DNA from: Corbicula japonica
Taxonomy: Eukaryota; Mollusca; Bivalvia; Venerida; Cyrenidae
NCBI GenBank assembly: GCA_038501625.1
Contig: JAZAYU010000019.1
Span: 518,501-582,500 of the forward strand
DNA: 64,000 bases
Direction: 5' to 3'
Positions 32,401-43,170 of the stretch are shown here, piece by piece. Both the position numbers and the translations under genes were made by a program. A model generated the notes under the pieces. That model was not told where the DNA came from. It made no database searches and worked only from the letters and a program-made list of their open reading frames with translations. Numbering within the stretch: position 1 is the first letter of the stretch; each line of letters opens with the position of its first letter.

Positions 32401-34554
32401 GGTTGGGTCCGTTTTTTCACAACGCTATGAATTTTACGCGTTCGCCATTCTCATGGCACAGTCAAAATTGTTGAATAGAGACCAACATTAGTAAATTCAA
32501 AATACTACGAGTTTCGATGTCAATTAAATTTTGACCCAGCGAGCAACCTCCGTATACACTTCACAAGACACCCACCACGTCTTTTTTTCATGCGACGACT
32601 GTTAGAACTGCCGCTCCAAAGATGCTGTAGTTGACTTCCAAATAAGATTTTGCTGTCAATCAAATTTTTGTCGGTGTTTGTTCATTCCCCTTGCGGATGT
32701 CGAACCAATACGAAAAGGTGAGGCTTAAAGTAAAGCAACCTGAAGGGGTGATTAACGATGAACAACGTTCTGTCAATTATACTTTCCCGCGCTAATTCTC
32801 AACGAAAAATATTTGATTTTGATGAAAAAAGTTAACCAAAATATTCGGGGAAAAATAGTTGTTCTGGTTACCCGAAGGAATAGACGATACAATTTGCTCT
32901 CGGTCGAAGTCTTTCGTCCACACACATAAACTTCCTACCATCATCTTTGCCCATGCGCACTTGGTTTCGGCATGTCGTTTGCAATGCCTTCGTATACCTA
33001 AAATATAGAACATTTTCAGATGCTGTGTTTAACGTCGAGAAAACCGTGTTACATTTTGTAATTAACAAATTAACATTGGCCATAAAATTCTCGTATTGGC
33101 CCAGCAATTCTCGTATTGGCCTCAAAGTTTATTCTTCAAGTGAACTCAATGTTTTGCATTTTGTTAATTAATAAAATTGCCATTATTAAAGTGAACTCAC
33201 ATTGACCATTTTATTGGGCCGCGGGCTGTTGTTGAGGTACGAAGCTAGCCACTATCTGGGGAAATGTGTAAGCGACCTGGATAGCTAAGTCAAGAGAGCA
33301 CTCGCCCTGTAAGCGAGGTGTCCCGGGTTCGAGCCCTGATCTAGCTGCACAATCTTTCGCTCTGTGACTTAGTCATATTAGCCATCGGCCTTAAGCTTCG
33401 GGCCAATATGACTACCCTTGGCCCAAAAACACGGCCAATATAAATTTACCTGATTATTAAAATTACAGTATTGATCAGCTTACCAGCTGAAGAAAGGCAC
33501 AATTTAACTCATTATGGAACACTAGACGAACACGTGATACTCGTCTAACAAGCAGCTGATAATCTGGCCATATTTTGAAAAGCAGAAATCCACTTACATA
33601 TCGAATGTGTACATAAGATCATCGTTAGACATCTTTTGGAGGTCTTCGTCATGTGGAATCGAGATTATTTCCTCTGTTTTATTATGCATTCCCATATAAT
33701 GATGTAGATACGGAGGGTAGTTTTCTGAATGTTCATACGTACTGTTGGACGGATGAGTCAGATACAGCCACAAAAATATATCTGTTCAAAAGAAAAACAT
33801 TGAAAACATTTTTGAGGGATAAACAAAAACAATTTACATGATGCAATATAAGACTTTTTTGGAAGGCTGAACAAAAACAAATAACAAGATCCATTATAAT
33901 ACATTGTTTGGAAATATTAACAATAAATACCTAGATGCAATAGGTGACTTTTTGGAGGGATAAACAAAACCAAATTACCTGATGCAATATAAAACATTTT
34001 GGAAGGATAAATAAAAACAAATTACCTGATGCAATATAAAACATTTTTGGAAGGATGAACAAAAAACAACTAACTTGATGCAATAGAAGGCATTGTTTGG
34101 AAAGATGAACAAAAACAACTAACTTGATGCAATAAAAGAATTATTTTGAAGGATGAACAAAAACTACTAACTTTACGCAGTTGTTTGGAAAGACAACAAA
34201 CAAAAACACCTTAATTGATGCATTCGGAAACATTCTTTGGAAAGGTGAAAAAAAATTAAAAGATCATTTACTCAAGTGAAGTCAAGTTAAGTCAAAAACC
34301 CTTTATTCTCTCGTGCCAATTATGACAAAATGGGGTTATACATTATTGATATTTTCGAGGCTCACAAACTGACAAACTATATTTACATTAAGAGAAACTT
34401 GCATGAGATTATTAGTTACAAATATACGGAGAGTTAGATACTAATAGATGTACTTGATGCATTAGAAATCTATGTTTAGAGAGATACACAAACACAACTT
34501 ACTTGATGCAATTAAAGTCCCAAACAAGCCACACCGAATCCTTAAATTGCCCAT
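29071..34554 (-). CDS. METTL24-like FkbM-type methyltransferase, paralogue B (six exons)
   Basis: Coding exons in order: 34554-34503, 33781-33598, 32997-32872, 32163-32089, 30655-30508, 29463-29071; GT-AG throughout; phases 1,2,2,2,0; 325 codons plus stop. The product has an N-terminal hydrophobic anchor (about residues 7-26, CGLFGTLIAS-NIFLWLYL), a short stem with N-glycosylation sequons (NST, NKT), then CIVYSFG-SNNDFSFEED, FTFDPS, DGCQYLPIGLGDKNFVN, TFDTILSTLNHSN and DLLKIDIEGSEW…FDQM. It ends with LGVLRRLYEYGLRSF and a lysine-rich tail. Same architecture as paralogue A; the stem is ~30 residues shorter. The anchor, sequons and family suggest a lumenal enzyme of the secretory pathway (inference); substrate unknown. 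Confidence 0.9.
30508..30655 (-). CDS. METTL24-like B, exon 5
   Basis: Acceptor 'caaatacAG', donor AAT|GTAAGT, phase 0. Encodes TEESMKG…KPDGCQYLPIGLGDKNF…GWKMNTFDTILSTLNHSN. Confidence 0.88.
31272..31407. repeat. Near-perfect palindrome, ~58-bp arms, in METTL24-like B intron 4
   Basis: Left arm AAGGATTGAATCGATATTTG… to 'cagttggattgtt', a ~20-bp loop, then the exact complement back to 'gattcaatcctt'. A transcript of the intron would fold into a long stem. Open frames over it are shadows. Confidence 0.92.
32089..32163 (-). CDS. METTL24-like B, exon 4
   Basis: 75 bp, acceptor 'gattcAG', donor AG|GTAAGT. Encodes SNNDFSFEEDIISTYKCQVF and TFDP. Confidence 0.88.
32219..32364. repeat. Palindrome, ~60-bp arms, in METTL24-like B intron 3
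   Basis: 'actctatttaaa…ctctttaatttc…gaacgcttgttctttttcaagaaaa' is mirrored after a short AT loop, with a handful of mismatches and indels. Confidence 0.85.
32872..32997 (-). CDS. METTL24-like B, exon 3
   Basis: Acceptor 'atattttAG', donor GG|GTAACC (a weaker donor than in A). Encodes YTKALQTTCRNQVRMGKDDG…FMCVDERLRPRANCIVYSFG; one codon shorter than exon 3 of A. Confidence 0.88.
33060..33465. mobile_element. MITE family P copy 3 with inserted tRNA-like sequence, METTL24-like B intron 2
   Basis: Carries the family's 'ctcgtattggcc' repeats at 33090-33122, then the left arm ('aaagtgaactcacattgacc', 'attgggccgcgggct'). The right arm ('catattagccatcgg', 'gggccaatatgactaccctt', 'ggccaatataaatttacctg') is separated from it by ~140 bp holding a tRNA-like sequence. 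Arms are more degraded than in copy 2. Confidence 0.75.
33275..33346 (+). repeat. tRNA-Thr(UGU)-like SINE head or tRNA pseudogene
   Basis: 72 nt fold roughly as a cloverleaf. The acceptor strands ACCTGGA/TCTAGCT pair at 6 of 7 positions counting one wobble; the anticodon stem CTCGC/GCGAG is perfect around loop CCTGTAA (anticodon TGT); the T loop is TTCGAGC. D- and T-stem mismatches and its position inside a MITE argue against a functional tRNA. Confidence 0.65.
33598..33781 (-). CDS. METTL24-like B, exon 2
   Basis: Acceptor 'tttgaacAG', donor AT|GTAAGT, phase 2. Encodes NIFLWLYLTHPSNST… to MSNDDLMYTFD. Confidence 0.88.
33785..34225. repeat. ~50-bp minisatellite in METTL24-like B intron 1
   Basis: About eight degenerate units of 'gatgaacaaaaacaaattac' + 'ctgatgcaatata…acattttttggaa'. 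It starts directly at the acceptor side of exon 2. A stray unit near 34450-34520 reaches exon 1, so exon 1's donor itself lies in unit-like sequence ('acttacttgatgcaatt'). Confidence 0.85.
34270..34420 (-). repeat. Possible retroposon 3' end in METTL24-like B intron 1
   Basis: On the minus strand a segment with 'ataaagggtttttgacttaa' ends in degenerate 'cttgacttcacttga' repeats, which resembles a LINE/SINE tail. There is no second copy in the window, so this is weak. Confidence 0.3.
34503..34554 (-). CDS. METTL24-like B, exon 1
   Basis: ATG at 34554, MGNLRIRCGLFGTLIAS, donor A|GTAAGT, phase 1. It is positionally equivalent to exon 1 of A, which validates both short first exons. Confidence 0.82.
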
Positions 34555-35177
34555 TTTAATATGATGTATTTACATTCAGAAAACTTTTTCGAATTGTTCT
34601 GTAAAAGAAAACAATTTGTTAATTTGTGTCAAATGATGTTGAAGTATAAAATACACGGAAGTTAATGACAGATTTTGCCCTAAGGCGGATACTGCTCCTC
34701 AACACACGTTGCTGTCTATGTTATATGTACCCGCGCGCTCAATTTTAATTTTAAACTAAAAGGAAAGGTAAAGCTGTTTCAATTTTTTTATAAATCTAAA
34801 TATACGTTTTGCTTAAGTTTGCGTTTTTTGTTTTTAAAATGTTACAATTAGTCGAAAATCTTTTTTTCCTCAAACAACCCTTACTGTTCATGTAGTTATC
34901 TCTAGTCAATATCTGAATATTTTTCTAGAACAATGATAATGGTGTACATTTGTTTCATAATAATAGTGATATAATGGGGCGGGATGTCCGCTAATATTAA
35001 AAAAACAACTTAAAGCCAAACCAAGTTTGCTCGCAATACTGTGTAAACCAAATTCATTGTTTCAAAGTTTCAATGTTAAATGATATAGATACTCTACTAG
35101 AGTGCTATTATTAAAAACAATAATATACGATTAAACTATTTTATCCCTTTCCTCTATAGATACACCTTTATTGCTAG
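34555..35177. other. Upstream of METTL24-like B; nothing recognised
   Basis: Should contain promoter B. I see AT-rich DNA without a clear core-promoter motif. Confidence 0.4.
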
Positions 35178-35318
35178 GGCGAACAGTTTAGATCCAGATC
35201 AGCCGGCACATCTGTTCGCTTTTAGGTTCATTAGGTTATTTCTGACCAAAATGCGACCAGTGCAGATCCTGATCAGATGGCACGGATGTGCCGGCTGATC
35301 TGGATCTACACTGGTCGC
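35178..35318. mobile_element. Palindromic dispersed repeat ('gatcagccggcac' family)
   Basis: 'gcgaacagtttagatccagat…cagccggcacat' is mirrored by 'atgtgccggctgatctggat…ctacactggtcgc', with 'gcgaccagtgcagatcctga' in the middle. Parts of the same sequence occur at 6102-6240. Confidence 0.75.
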
Positions 35319-37038
35319 TCATGCGTAAAAATGCGTATATATCCAGGAAAGGGTTATATACACGCGTTCTATTTGTATCTGTACTAAAAAACGGTTCATC
35401 TAGCCATTATTCACAAGGCATGTTATTCTGAGGTCCATCTGATTCTTAAACGACATGCCTGTATAAACGCAGCAAAATTATATTTTCACCATCACTGTTC
35501 ACAAAATATCGAAAATAATTGCTGTTTAAATTATTATAAATAAATGTGACAATAATATTATATTATTATTGTTTTAAATACGCGTTCACTTGTAAACTCA
35601 TAATTACAAATACCGTCGGACCTCGATTGAAACATTTCAGTGAATACAGTTACCGCTGTTTTGCAGTAACATTGTACTCGTCTTGCTTTCCTAATGCCTC
35701 AACCCCCACATTGCGTCGATCGTTAACCGAAATGTTTTAACATATATGAGTACATTTACAAAGAGATAATACTGTTATGCTCAATTGTATTATCCGTGCG
35801 CTGGATATTTTCATGTAAATGGAATTAAAGTAATAACTGACTAATTTTATTTAGACCACAGCTACCGTTCACTGGCCAATCAGTGGCCAGTGTAGCCCAG
35901 TTGAGATTTTATTCATTTAAGAGAGATAATTCAGTTTGTATTAAGTTTTACCATTTTTGAAGTTATCTCCCTTTCATTACCATTGTAATTAGTCAAGCGT
36001 TTAATTTCCCTCCAAAGTAAGGGTCATGTGAGGTTAATTTTTGTCAGAACGTTTTGGTCAGCCATTGTGTAATGTTGCACATTGGGCATTTTTGTACTTT
36101 GTAATAAAATCAGTAAATTAGGAAACTGGATAATTCATGGTTAGTTACTTTTTATTGTTTTAATGATGCAATTGCTAACCTTTATTGTAATTGTTTTATA
36201 AAGTACAGTTTTGGAGAGTTTTATTAGTTTATTTGGAGTTTCTTTCTTGAGTGTTGGAATTCAAGATGGCAGCATATTTTCTATACTGCAGTTATTATTA
36301 ATAATCACTGTCTTCTATTGTGCACTGATTTGTAACTTTCAGTAACCCCGAGTAACCAGCTAACAGTCACAGAGAGTAGAGAGTAGATGAGAGAGAAGAG
36401 TGGGAGGAAAAGTCCAATCCACAATTGGTATGTAACTTGGTATATTGTTATCTGTACTTTATCATGTGTTATTGTTTCCATTGTTTTAACTGGTATAATG
36501 TTAATGGCCACTAGGTACTGTTAAAAAGGCATACAGATCTTTTAGTAAACAATTTGACATTAATATAATCAGTGATCAAGTACCATTATTTACAATTATT
36601 ATTATATTTATAATATCTACATAATACCATTGTACTTAAGGTTCTTTAACATTTCTGTATTTTCAGGGCTTGTTACATTAGTTGCCAATCGCCTTAGTTG
36701 GTAAACTGCACTTGTGTTGCCAATTGCCGTTTGACAATTGCCATAGTGTTCCACTACATATTAAACACTGAACCTTACCTACCCTTGGATTTGTTGTTTA
36801 TTGAATAGTAAAAACTCAATAGTGGTGTCTAAATCCCGTAGACAACTCTTTGGCGTTGTCTACGAAGGTCAGTGAAGCACGTGCATCTCGTGTACTATCT
36901 CATTTTAATAAGTGGACGGCGATAGCTAAGTCTCATACTGTGCTATCGATACATGTTTGTGATAATTCTAATAGTACACAGTGGACGTCTAAGCAAACAA
37001 ACTAAATAAACACACAACGTGTATTTGGTTTCAATTAT
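35319..37038. other. Intergenic; possible LTR remnant
   Basis: No protein-coding signal. 35890-36818 ends in 'aaaactca', followed four bases later by TGGTGTCTAAATCCCG (36823-36838), which looks like a tRNA-Leu-type primer-binding site. This would suit a solo or truncated retrotransposon LTR; no second LTR or gag/pol is visible. Confidence 0.3.
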
Positions 37039-37457
37039 AAGGGCCGTCGTCAGTCCTTATTGCACTGACAGCCGTAAAAAAAATTAAAAAAAAATCAAAA
37101 TCTATGTAACGGCAAACTGCTATTCAATAAAATTTTGCCCAAATAATCGGTATTAAGGTATCTTTATTTGCAGTTAGAACAGTAAAGAAAAAAAGCTTTC
37201 TTTAACATCATGTCAGTATCATATTGCTCAAGTTGGCAATTAAAATGATGTTTGGTGTTTTTTTTAGGTTTTGTGAATTTATGTTAATAGAGTTTTAGGA
37301 AATGTTTAGATCTCGTTATTTTCTTTACTGTTCTAACTTGTCTTACCATATGCAAAATAAAGACACATTAGTAACATTTATTTGTGCAAAGTTTCATTGA
37401 ACGGCATTTTGCCGTTATTGAGAATTTTCTTTTTATCGAGGACTGTGGATGGCCCTT
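37039..37457. mobile_element. Inverted-repeat element family D, short copy
   Basis: Ends 'aagggccgtc…' and '…gatggccctt', with interior arms carrying 'aacggcattttgccgttatt', 'tgtcttaccatatgcaaaat' and 'agttagaacagtaaagaaa' as in 22281-23401. Confidence 0.8.
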
Positions 37458-37559
37458 AATACATGGTAACAAGATTGCAACATTTAATATCAACAAGGCT
37501 TAGCACTGCAAAAAGGAAATATTTACTGTATATTTAGCAGTTCCCGACTAACTTACAGA

Positions 37560-37560
<1 letters not shown>

Positions 37561-37593
<33 letters not shown>

Positions 37594-37644
37594 GTTGTTG
37601 TTGTTGTTGTTGTTGATGTTTGTTGTTGTTGTTGATGATCAGGA

Positions 37645-37702
<58 letters not shown>
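37561..37702. repeat. Compound microsatellite (ATT)n/(GTT)n
   Basis: About ten ATT units grade into over 30 GTT units with one interruption ('gatgatcaggatgttg'). Confidence 0.95.
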
Positions 37703-37969
37703 AGCAAAACGAACTATCATATTGACTGTTGAAAGGGTAATTAATTAAATTCATTAAAACACACAAACATTTGATACTTTCATGAATGACAAAAATATTT
37801 CACTTACTTTAAAACTACTCAAGTTTTAACATGATTGAATGACTGACTAAAATAACAACAAAATTACTCACTAAATAGATGCGACTCCTTTTAAACACGA
37901 ATTGTAAATGACAGAAGTTTGTGCGATTCATTGCTTTGCGCACGAGAATTTCGGGGTTTTGCAGTCATG

Positions 37970-38085
37970 TGGTCTAAGTCGGATAGACACCTCGTGCAGT
38001 GGCTATGAAAAATAGACGCTCGCTGCGCTCGCGTCTATTTTTCATAGACCACTCCACTCATTGTCTATCCTATACTTAGCTCCAA
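37970..38085. repeat. Palindrome with GC-rich core
   Basis: 'ctaagtcggatagacacctc…' and 'tggctatgaaaaatagacg' are mirrored about 'ctcgctgcgctcg' by 'cgtctatttttcatagacca' … 'ttgtctatcctatacttag'. Likely another MITE. Confidence 0.8.
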
Positions 38086-38153
38086 GATGCTTACAGTCCC
38101 ATAATGTCAATACAAGCTAAGAAGTCTGACAGCGGATAAATGCTTATAAAATA

Positions 38154-38318
38154 TGGCAAGCGGTTTGCACATTAGTCCGAAAATTGGTTTTCGATATTTA
38201 CTAAAATCGTAATTGGTCAGTAATTCGATTTATAGACAGTTATGGTTTTTTGTACCGATATCTATAGTTATCTGGTCGATAACTATAGATTTTAAATTAT
38301 TTGTGCAAACAGCTTGCA
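38154..38318. mobile_element. MITE family T, copy 2
   Basis: Left end TGGCAAGCGGTTTGCACA, right end TTGTGCAAACAGCTTGCA, with interior 'ccgatatctatagttatctgg' as in copy 1 (19093-19276). Target duplication not clear here. Confidence 0.8.
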
Positions 38319-38483
38319 ATACAAAATGCTTTCTCAACAAATATCCGTATTTTTCTAACAACTTTTTACTGTCCGATTTATGATAAGATCTATTAATTTT
38401 AATTAAACATATTCGTACGAAAAGTCTTATTCATTATGAAAATAAACTTTTCGTGACTCATAATATGACTGAATAGTTACAGA

Positions 38484-39153
38484 AGGACCGTCAACAATCA
38501 TCATTGCGCGTTCATTGACAAAAAATCAAAATCTCAATAACGGCAACATGCCGTTCAATGAAACTTTGCACAAATAAATGTTAATACTGTGTTCTTTATT
38601 TGAATATGGTACATGTAAGACACGTTAGAACAGTTAAGAAAACTAACTAGTTCTAAAAGTTTTCTAAACTTCTATTCACATTAATTCACAAAATCACAAA
38701 CCATCATTGTAAATGCCCATATGATAGACATGATACTGACAACAAAATATTGTGTCCTCTTGATTTAACTATGTAAACTAAATAATATATTTGTAAAAGT
38801 GTGTTTGACCTTTAATCTACCGGTCGTTTCCTGGTCGCGTAAATAAGTGACAAACGTTGATTTCTCTTTTCATAATTGGAAGTACTTTAAACAAATATGA
38901 CACGACATTTTCTTGTCGGGATCATTATTCTCATGCGGGCATTTAAAATAGCGGTATTGTTTCGTATCGCTTATTTACTTATGTAAATAGAAAACTAAAG
39001 AAATTAAAGGTCTAGCGTTTTTTCTTTTCTGTTCTAACTTTTCTTAATACATGTATATGTAAAAATAAAGATACACTTCTAACGACTATTTTAGCAAAGT
39101 TTTATTGAACTGCATAGATTTTGATATTCTTTAACGCTGTCAATGGACGGCCC
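38484..39153. mobile_element. Inverted-repeat element family D, third copy
   Basis: 'aggaccgtcaacaatcatc' at left and 'gtcaatggacggcccat' at right. The arms contain 'aacggcaacatgccgttcaa' and 'ctgttctaacttttcttaat'. The interior is more diverged than in the 22.3-kb copy. Confidence 0.75.
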
Positions 39154-40398
39154 ATAAATAAATTCGTAAGAACCTAATGTTATGTCTAACAACAAAATAA
39201 TTAAAATATAACATGAAAAAGGAGAGAAAACTGACTAAAATGAAATAAAATTGTTTTTTTGTTGTTTTTCGTTAGTAGGAATATGAACGTATACCGTAAA
39301 ATAATTGTTTAAATGTAAATTGAAATCGTAAAAACATAATGTATTTTCGAATAACACGATACATGTAACTGAATAAAATGAAAACACGTGATTTGTGTCT
39401 CCAACAATACGTTCAGTACCGTCTGTGTGATTTCTTTAATGTTGAATATATATAATTTTAGTTGCATTCATTCACAAAACTGAAGATCAGATAGCAAAAG
39501 TAGCAAGTGCAAAAGCTGATTTATTTTTCCAATTACAATATGTAGTTGAGATAATGCTAAATGATTAAAAAGCCAACATTAAATAATTCGAGGGAGAGTC
39601 CCATCATATCTACTTTCGCTTTCAAAGAATAACAGTCTGCTGTATCTGAAAATCTGACATAATTTGATTAATAATATGAACTAAGGCACTGCCTCAATGC
39701 GAGCTCTAGTGCAAAACTATTTTATTCAAGAAAACTTTTTAGCTTGCTGCTTCTGAATGACTTGAAACATCTTGAACTACAATTTAATAAACCAAAATGT
39801 AACAAAAAGCTTTTATTTGGGTTGTTACACTTTAGCAACAAGCAATGCATTTTACTGTCTTTATTCTGATTATAACACTTCAAAAGTTAAACTGTAACAG
39901 TTGTAGATTTCCTTCAGGCGGCCTTGGTAGCTGACAGATCATCACTATCAAGTCCTGGTCAAGGCTATACCCAAAACTGCCACATAAATATTAATATGTA
40001 AACAAAATAGTCCCTCCTGCTTTCACACTCGGGGCTTGGGACCCGACGATGGTGCAGTTGCCTATTTTGTTTTGGTTCTTCTTTTATGTACAAGCCTAAA
40101 GCTAATATCGAAATGCTGATAATAGCACCATTGCTTACACAGAATAACACGTGATAATAATCTAATTTTACTGATATACTGGAAACATAAAAAAAAAAAT
40201 AGTATTATTAAAAAATATTTGCATTAAGGTTCCCATTTCAGGCATTACTGCATCAAAATAGGCATATGTTACTGACAAAATGCACGATAGACAATATAAT
40301 GGATGCACACAGATACAAGATAAACTATAGTTAACTATAGGACGCACAATACCGTTGCACAAAATGCAGTAAATGTTTCTGGCATATGAAAAAGGTAT
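39154..40398. other. Intergenic, nothing recognised
   Basis: Short open frames only. No repeat boundaries identified. Confidence 0.45.
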
Positions 40399-40577
40399 AA
40401 TCAAACCTGTCTTAAGCAGCCACCTGCAAATAGCAACCACCTGTCTTAAACAGCCAGTTTGAAGATGTCCTAATAAACTGACACATTGTTCTAATTTTCA
40501 CCTGTCTTAAGCAGGTATCTGTCTTAAACAGCCACTTTTTGTCACTCCCTTGGGTGACTGCTTAAGACAGGTTTGAC
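40399..40577. mobile_element. Inverted repeat with 'ctgtcttaa' motifs
   Basis: Ends 'aatcaaacctgtcttaagca' and its complement '…tgcttaagacaggtttgact'. 'acctgtcttaarcag' occurs about four times inside. A partial relative lies at 16018-16060. Confidence 0.7.
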
Positions 40578-42905
40578 TGTAATTATTAAAAAAACATAAC
40601 GCTAATGATGATTTTAGAAGCACCACAATCTAACATGTGATTCCTCGTGTTTATAAATCCATTGTACAATGAGGGTATAAAAATATGTCTGTAATTTTCT
40701 TAAATAATAGATTGTACTGCGCTTTGCAAGAGTGATTAAGAAATTAAAATCAGTTTGACTTCCCCGCTCTGTTTCAATCGCGATGACGTCACGCGTTGCC
40801 TCAGAAAATGGAGATCAATACAGTAACTGTAAATAATGGCAGCATGCCATAGGAAATTTAAATTTTGCGATTTTAAGCTTGATATCTGTTTGAAAGAAAA
40901 ATCCAGGAATTTGCAGAATTAGTTTTTAGATTTGTTAAGAAATCGCCTCTTTTAGTTTGTCACAAATGAGCTGGGACAAACTATAATAATGTATGATATT
41001 TTTGACATTATGGTGTGGAATGCTATTGAGCTGTAGAAATCTATATGATAAAAAGTCACCATCTTCTGGAATATCATGAACAGCAAATTTCTTATTGTTT
41101 ATGTGCAAAAAATCTTTTGTTCAGTTGTTTTTGCCAACACTTTTCCATTTTGTATTTTGCCTTTTTTGGCCACCTCAGTCTGAGGAAAATGAAAGTTAAC
41201 TCAATCTTATTGTTATTAAAATGTCAAAATGCATATTTTTGTTTCTCAGTGACCAGGAAAATTAGAATTAATTACACTTATTTTATCGAATAAATCAAAC
41301 TTTTGTGATCATGACTTCAGCATGTGGCGAATCTTTACGGGGCGAATCGCATATTCATGTAAACAAAATGCTAATGCACTGCAGATAGGAAAGTGAGAAA
41401 CAATGGGTCGACGTTTCGCATATATTTGACCAACACATGTACAAACATAATGAAATCTACCTCAAAACATTCAAAAAGATCTGTCAGGAAGCCTGAAACG
41501 CTAAATTTACTGGCGCGGACGTAAAGGTTGATGGTGTTTTGACAGCCTCGGTCTGATTTGATAGTTGAGCGCGCGAGATTGCTCTCCGACATTACGTCAT
41601 ATGTATATTTTTATTTAAAAATAAAAAAAAACTATAAAAATGATTGTATATTTTGTGTTATAAATGCATTATGTTGACTATTCTTCTTATTAAAAATAAG
41701 AAAAAAAACCAACTGTTTAATAAAAAATTGAAACCAAGTGGGGCATAACTCTAATTAACCGCTGCCTGGTTCCGGTCGTTTAGCTAACAGTAGTGTTAAG
41801 GGCAGGTAGTCCAGACAAAACACCGGTGTCAAGTCACCCAACTTCCTGTAGTTCTGTTTCCAATACTCAAAAAGGTTTGGAGTTTCGGATACATACGCAT
41901 GTTACCGTAAAGCTCGCCCGCTCGCGAGCCCCCTTCGGGGGCTCGCTCGCTAGAGCTCGCCTATTAATCACAATAAAATAAAATAATTATAATTATAGTT
42001 CTTGTCATATTTTATAGTACGTTCAAAAAAATAGTAATAACATTGTTCGAAACTAATATCCGGCGTATAGTTTGACTGTCATTTTTTCATTTTTTGTGAA
42101 TCAAATCTTTTTTCGTAGTGTAATGTAAGAGTACATTACTGCGTTATCCTTGCAACGTAACATGCAGCGGATTTATCTCCCCTTACATTTCTATCGTAAC
42201 GAATGTATCCGTTGGGCGCTTCCGAAATCAATGTTTTACCAAAACGATTTTGTTTATTCGTTTGTGGTTACGAATAGTCACATCCATTTATCAAAATACG
42301 TGTCTGATTCCTTATGCAATAGTTCTCCGTTTAAAGAAACTTGAATTCATGCAATTCTTTTCCGCTTTCCGTTCTCGTTTTAGATTTCATTCCTTACATA
42401 CTACGACACTCGTAAAAATATCAGTTTTTGGTGTTTACGAATGAAATTACATTTAATCAACTAATTCAATGAAACAAACACTTTTTATTGTACCCGGACT
42501 TCGAAGAAGATGGAGGTTATCTTTTTAATGTTATGTTTACTTTTCAAATATTCTGAAAAAAAGTTGTAAAGGGAGGTAATAAGTGAAAAGCAGTTGGTAA
42601 AAAACAGTGAAAATAAGAATGATATTCTACAGTTTCAAAACAGTGAATATACAAAAACTGCATAATATATTGGAAAACATTAAATAACTCACTTCATGTT
42701 CGCAATCATGAAGTTCTGGATAAATGTATTGGTTGGAGAAAAACTGAATAATATATCGAAAAATAAGATTTTTTATCAATTATTGTTATACTTACTTAAA
42801 CTACGTTTTATGTAATGGCTCATTTTTTATAACCTCTTCTACTAAACATTTGGCAAACCATTCATTTTTTCAGGCCCCATTCTCACTCAGGGAAACCCCA
42901 CTTAT
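40578..42905. other. Intergenic; GC-rich hairpin only
   Basis: 41912-41960 folds into a GC-rich hairpin ('gctcgcgagcccccttcggg' and complement), probably part of a repeat. 'gatgacgtcacgcg' at 40783-40796 is a CRE-like palindrome with no gene start I can attach to it. No coding exon seen. Confidence 0.4.
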
Positions 42906-43170
42906 TTTTATGATGCCCCCACAAAATGGGAGGCATATAGAGTTGCACTCGTCCGTCCGTCCGTACGTCTCCAAATCTTGTGGCATCATTTCCTCCTAAA
43001 CTATAAAGCGGATTTCTTTCAAACTTGCATAGATGATCAAGCAGGATGTGTAGATGATCGTAAAGAAAGGATTTTTTTCATGTGACCATTTTTACCAGAG
43101 TTATGGCCCTCTGTTAGTACAAATTTTGTTGTAGCAGTGGGGGCATCAGTGTCCGAGGACACATTCTAGT
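42906..43170 (+). repeat. GTCCGTCC-type dispersed repeat
   Basis: 'gatgcccccacaaaatggga…' then GTCCGTCCGTCCGTACGTC, 'ttctttcaaacttgcataga' and 'agagttatggccctctg', ending 'agtgggggcatcagtgtccg'. The short ends 'gatgcccccac' and 'gtgggggcatc' are inverted. This layout is common in bivalve genomes (recollection, not searched). Confidence 0.65.

Noticed and set aside
33275..33346. Functional tRNA-Thr gene
   Set aside because: Mismatches in acceptor, D and T stems and a position inside a MITE; better read as a SINE head or pseudogene.
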